From Chamaea fasciata (taxonomy: Eukaryota; Chordata; Aves; Passeriformes; Sylviidae): a DNA stretch of 64,000 bases. Where the stretch lies: NCBI GenBank assembly GCA_029207755.1, contig JARCOQ010000002.1:44409744-44473743 (forward strand), given 5' to 3'. Both the position numbers and the translations under genes were made by a program. This document shows, piece after piece, positions 60,621 through 64,000 of the stretch (the first letter of the stretch is position 1; each line of letters begins with the position of its first letter). The notes under the pieces are model-generated. The model worked only from the letters and a program-made list of their open reading frames with translations, was not told the origin of the DNA and ran no database searches.

Positions 60621-63334
60621 GCAAAAAGGCAGAACAACAACAGTAATATGAATCAGTAATGTTGATAATCATCAGTAAGAGTAGTCGTTTAAACATATAA
60701 ACATAGTGAATCATTTACTCTGCATTTCAGATATTCTGAGACAGGAAATGTGGTCATTGATAGAGCTTAAATGCATAGACTCGGGAAAGCAAAAGTTACA
60801 TCACTTTCCTGTGCAATTTATGTTTTGTATTTGCAATACATTTGACTGTCAGAGTGAATTACGCAAGACATTCTTTGCTGAAGAAATATGCACAAGAAAT
60901 TCTTTGTAAATTAGTAAGCTCACTGCATTTATAAAATAGTTGTTCCATGAACAGCAGTTCTAAAGGAGCCTGGCTTTCCTAAGGAGTTGTCTCACAGTAG
61001 AAGATGTGGGTCTCTCTGACATTCTGTCCTTGCCGTAGCACAAATTCCTCAGCCTTTTGTGTTTCTTGTATGGAGAAAGAGACAGTATTAGCTGTCCATG
61101 CTCACCAGACTGTCAGTTTGCAGGGATTACATAGCTCACCACTCCCAACTGGGACGTGTAAATGATTTCTCTTCTTTACTCTGCCTCTGATCAGTTGCAA
61201 AACTGATAGGAACTTAATTTTATTGAAGACCTTTGCCTCCTGATTGAAACTGGTTGACAAGCTAAGGAAGGAGAGACAAGCAGGCAAATGGATGTACAGT
61301 ATAATTGGATAACCTCTTTTTCCTAAGAAATGACACTAAAAATATGAAGCCATTCATAATGGAGAACTGGCAATCTCTGAGGCTAGAATGCAAAGTTCAG
61401 GTTAAAATCTGATGGATGACATGGCTTATTGTCAGCCTCCAGAGATGAGACATACTAAAGAGTGATGGTAATTGAATTACATTACTTCCAATGAAATATA
61501 ACCTCTAATGGCTACTCAGTGTGATGATGCTTTAAAGCCTTGTCAACACTAGCAATCCTAGTGCCTATATTTCAGCAACTGTCAGCTCTCTTAGAAACAC
61601 TGAGATAAGAAGGCCTCAGAGCAGATTTTTGTGTAGAATTGGCTGGACATTTTTAAGTGACAGTGTTTTGCTTTTGGTTTTGGTCAAAAAATGCAAATAA
61701 TTGAAAACTAAGTCCTCTGATGGGAACAAATGTTGCAGCTTGCACCAGAAGCAAGGCACAGAATTATCTTTCTTGCAAAGTAGAAGATCAGGTTAAATGA
61801 GATTAGTTTTGAGACTGATATGTGGTAGACTGTGAAAAACTAAAATAATTTTTTCACCTGCATTAAGCAGAGCAATCTCTTTAGCTGAGCTTTTCTGTAG
61901 CACCTCTAAGTTGTCCTTGTGCTGCTGTGCTGTGAGGTGTATCCCTCTGTCTTGGTTTCTTCCCTAAGGGCTGTGAATAGCATCAGCTTTGTCATGGAGC
62001 AGGTACACTTCTGATACTGTGACTGTGTTTCCTGAGATGGGAAACCCACACACAACTGAGTAGCAGCCTAAGAAATACTTGGTCCTGCTTTACACCAGTG
62101 TTGTGGATCTAAGTAGGTGCTTGGATTCACAGCTTGTGAGGCATTCAGTACTTGACACTATCAGAATAGATGCCCAGTGTCTGACACTATCATATTTATT
62201 TTCTGGTTGCTGCATGAAAAATACATTAGGCATGAACCAAATCAGTGACCTTAAAGGCTTCTATCCTTCTATATTTGTGTTTGAAACGTTTGACACAGGA
62301 AGATTTTCCCGGCATAATTGTGTTGCCACTGGAGGTGGGACATATGGCAAAGCAGAGCAGTCAGGGTGGGTGATTGCTGTCAGTTTTCATGAAAAGGCAA
62401 CAGTAAAGGCAGTTTCAGCATATCTTGATCCAGGCATGTTCCTCTTGGCCTTCTCAAAGTTCTGCTTTCCTCACAGATTAGCTGCCTGACAAACTCTTCC
62501 CACCTCCCCACTCTCACACGGGGCAGTTCCTGCTGCATTTTCTGGTCAGAAGAGCACAATGCTTCTCATGCTGCTTTCAGGCAGATGTGTAACATAATGT
62601 GGGTATTCTCAAGTTCCTCCTCATGCCATGGTTTTAGCCAGGGAAAGCTGAAAATACATTGACACGGTGCTGCCGAGAAACCAGTGGCAGCTACCTAACA
62701 ATGACTTGGAGACTGGTTAGTGACAGCAGCTTTCCCTCCTGTCTCATCTGTCCCTGCTTTCCCTTTCCCTTGCCTTTCCCTGGCAGCCTGCAGCCATGAC
62801 TCATCATGTTTCACAGCAGCTACTGTGCTTGTCACTGGAAAGGAGGAGAAATGCAAACTACAGATAGGACCCAAAGGGTGTTAAGACAAGACATGGAGAC
62901 CTTTTCCTTCCCAAGTGCCAAACAGCTCTTGCCAACATGTCTGTCAAGAACATTAGCAAACATGTCTTAGCTGTGTTCCTCGGGGCTATGCCATGGAGGG
63001 AGGGAGGTATTTCTGATCAGTTCCACAACCTTCATGCTTTTGTAGGCTGTCCCCATTGCCATGCTGCCCTTGGGAATATTAACAGCTGCCATCCATGAGG
63101 CAAGCTGTGATTTGTCCCCATACCATGGGGTGCCCATCATTCCCACTGCAGGCTGTCCTCTGAGGGAGTTCTGTGCTATCTCAAGCACAGACCAAGCAGG
63201 AACATGGGACACCCTTGCCTCAGCTGCTCTGGTTGTCCCGAGCTTTTCTGCAGTAGAGAGCTGTGCTGGGTTCAACTGCTGGTATCCCCACCTCAGTGAT
63301 CTCCAACAGACGTGTACCTGCCCCATTCCTCTTC

Positions 63335-63556
63335 TCAGACTGGATATAAAGAAAAAATTTTTTAGTGGTGGGTGTGGTGAGGCACAGGAATAGGTTGCCA
63401 AGAGACGCTGTAGATGCCCCATTGCTAAAAACATTCAAAGTCAGGTTGGACCAGGCTCTGACCAACCTGATGTAGTTGAAGATGCATATTGCAGGGGGCT
63501 TGGACTAAATGAGATTTAAAGGTCCTTTTCAACCCAAACCATTCTGTGAAATGCTG
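63335..63556 (+). repeat. CR1 LINE 3' fragment, sense
   Basis: CAGACTGGATATAAAG, GGTGAGGCACAGGAATAGG, GATGCCCCATTGCTAAAAAC and the GATTTAAAGGTCCTTTTCAA to ATTCTGTGA tail are the canonical CR1 end. It lies in FGF9 intron 2. Confidence 0.9.
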
Positions 63557-64000
63557 GTGCCTCCACTGGTCCTTGTGACCTTGGTGGGTGGCAAAAGACA
63601 GCTCAGGCTGGGTGCTCATGAGGAATATTGGTAGTTGGAAGGTCTGGAGCTACCAAGAAAGTTGTGCGGGTGGGGAGAGGAAGGCAGGAGTGGAGATGGT
63701 AGAGTTGTTGAGGAAGGGGGAAAGAGTGCTTGGGAGGGGTGCTCAGGAGATTATACAGAGAGAGGCTTCATTTACTCACAGAGCAGCTGGGACAGAGCTG
63801 AAGAGCCCAGATCAGGAGTCAGGGAGGGAAGCTCCACACCTCTGGGTTGCAGACTTGAGAGGGTGTGTGCTGCAAGGTGAGATGTAGGAGCGCTTTTAAC
63901 AGGGTCATAAATGCTGTCCTTCAAAAAGTGAACTGAAAGCTTGATCTGGAGGACTAAACTTGCCTTTTGCTCCTAAAACACTGGCAAGAAAGTGGAGGAG

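Overview
The window is nuclear DNA from a vertebrate, almost certainly a bird. Coding exons are short, sparse and flanked by GT/AG splice sites. The background is AT-rich with sharp CpG islands. The recognisable interspersed repeats are almost all 5'-truncated CR1 LINE copies, nine of which I can support. No bacterial, CRISPR, plasmid or prophage-like organisation is present.

Layout. (1) Positions 1-26958: apparently one very long first intron of a minus-strand gene whose exon 1 lies at 26959-27162 in a CpG island. I read that gene as MICU2, the mitochondrial calcium uniporter regulator, from its presequence-like N-terminus, its NRF1-type promoter and its head-to-head position with FGF9. (2) Positions 27163-33740: right of the shared CpG island I find a plus-strand chain of phase-compatible exons that I cannot assign to a family. 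It encodes a membrane-proximal region, one transmembrane helix, a cysteine-rich juxtamembrane patch and a short tail ending in Thr-Ala-Val (a class I PDZ-ligand pattern), followed by a poly(A) signal. This is the most interesting item in the window; its 5' part is unresolved. (3) Positions 33740-50640: gene-poor DNA with CR1, possible LTR and MIR relics, and an isolated GC-rich island at 45280-46800 with splice-like signals, which could be a second small gene or a non-coding transcript. (4) Positions 50640-64000: FGF9 on the plus strand. It has a CCAAT/TATA promoter, a leader of about 1 kb with several upstream ORFs, exon 1 (52342-52618), a CpG-rich 6.2 kb intron, exon 2 (58834-58937) and the start of intron 2. 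Exon 3 is outside the window.

How the parts relate. MICU2 and FGF9 diverge, as they do in human 13q12.11 (known synteny). They belong to unrelated pathways: mitochondrial calcium uptake and paracrine growth-factor signalling. The candidate membrane-protein gene would share the MICU2 CpG-island promoter region and is transcribed toward FGF9. Most long open frames here sit in GC-rich islands where stop codons are rare, or inside CR1 copies, and were not called as genes.
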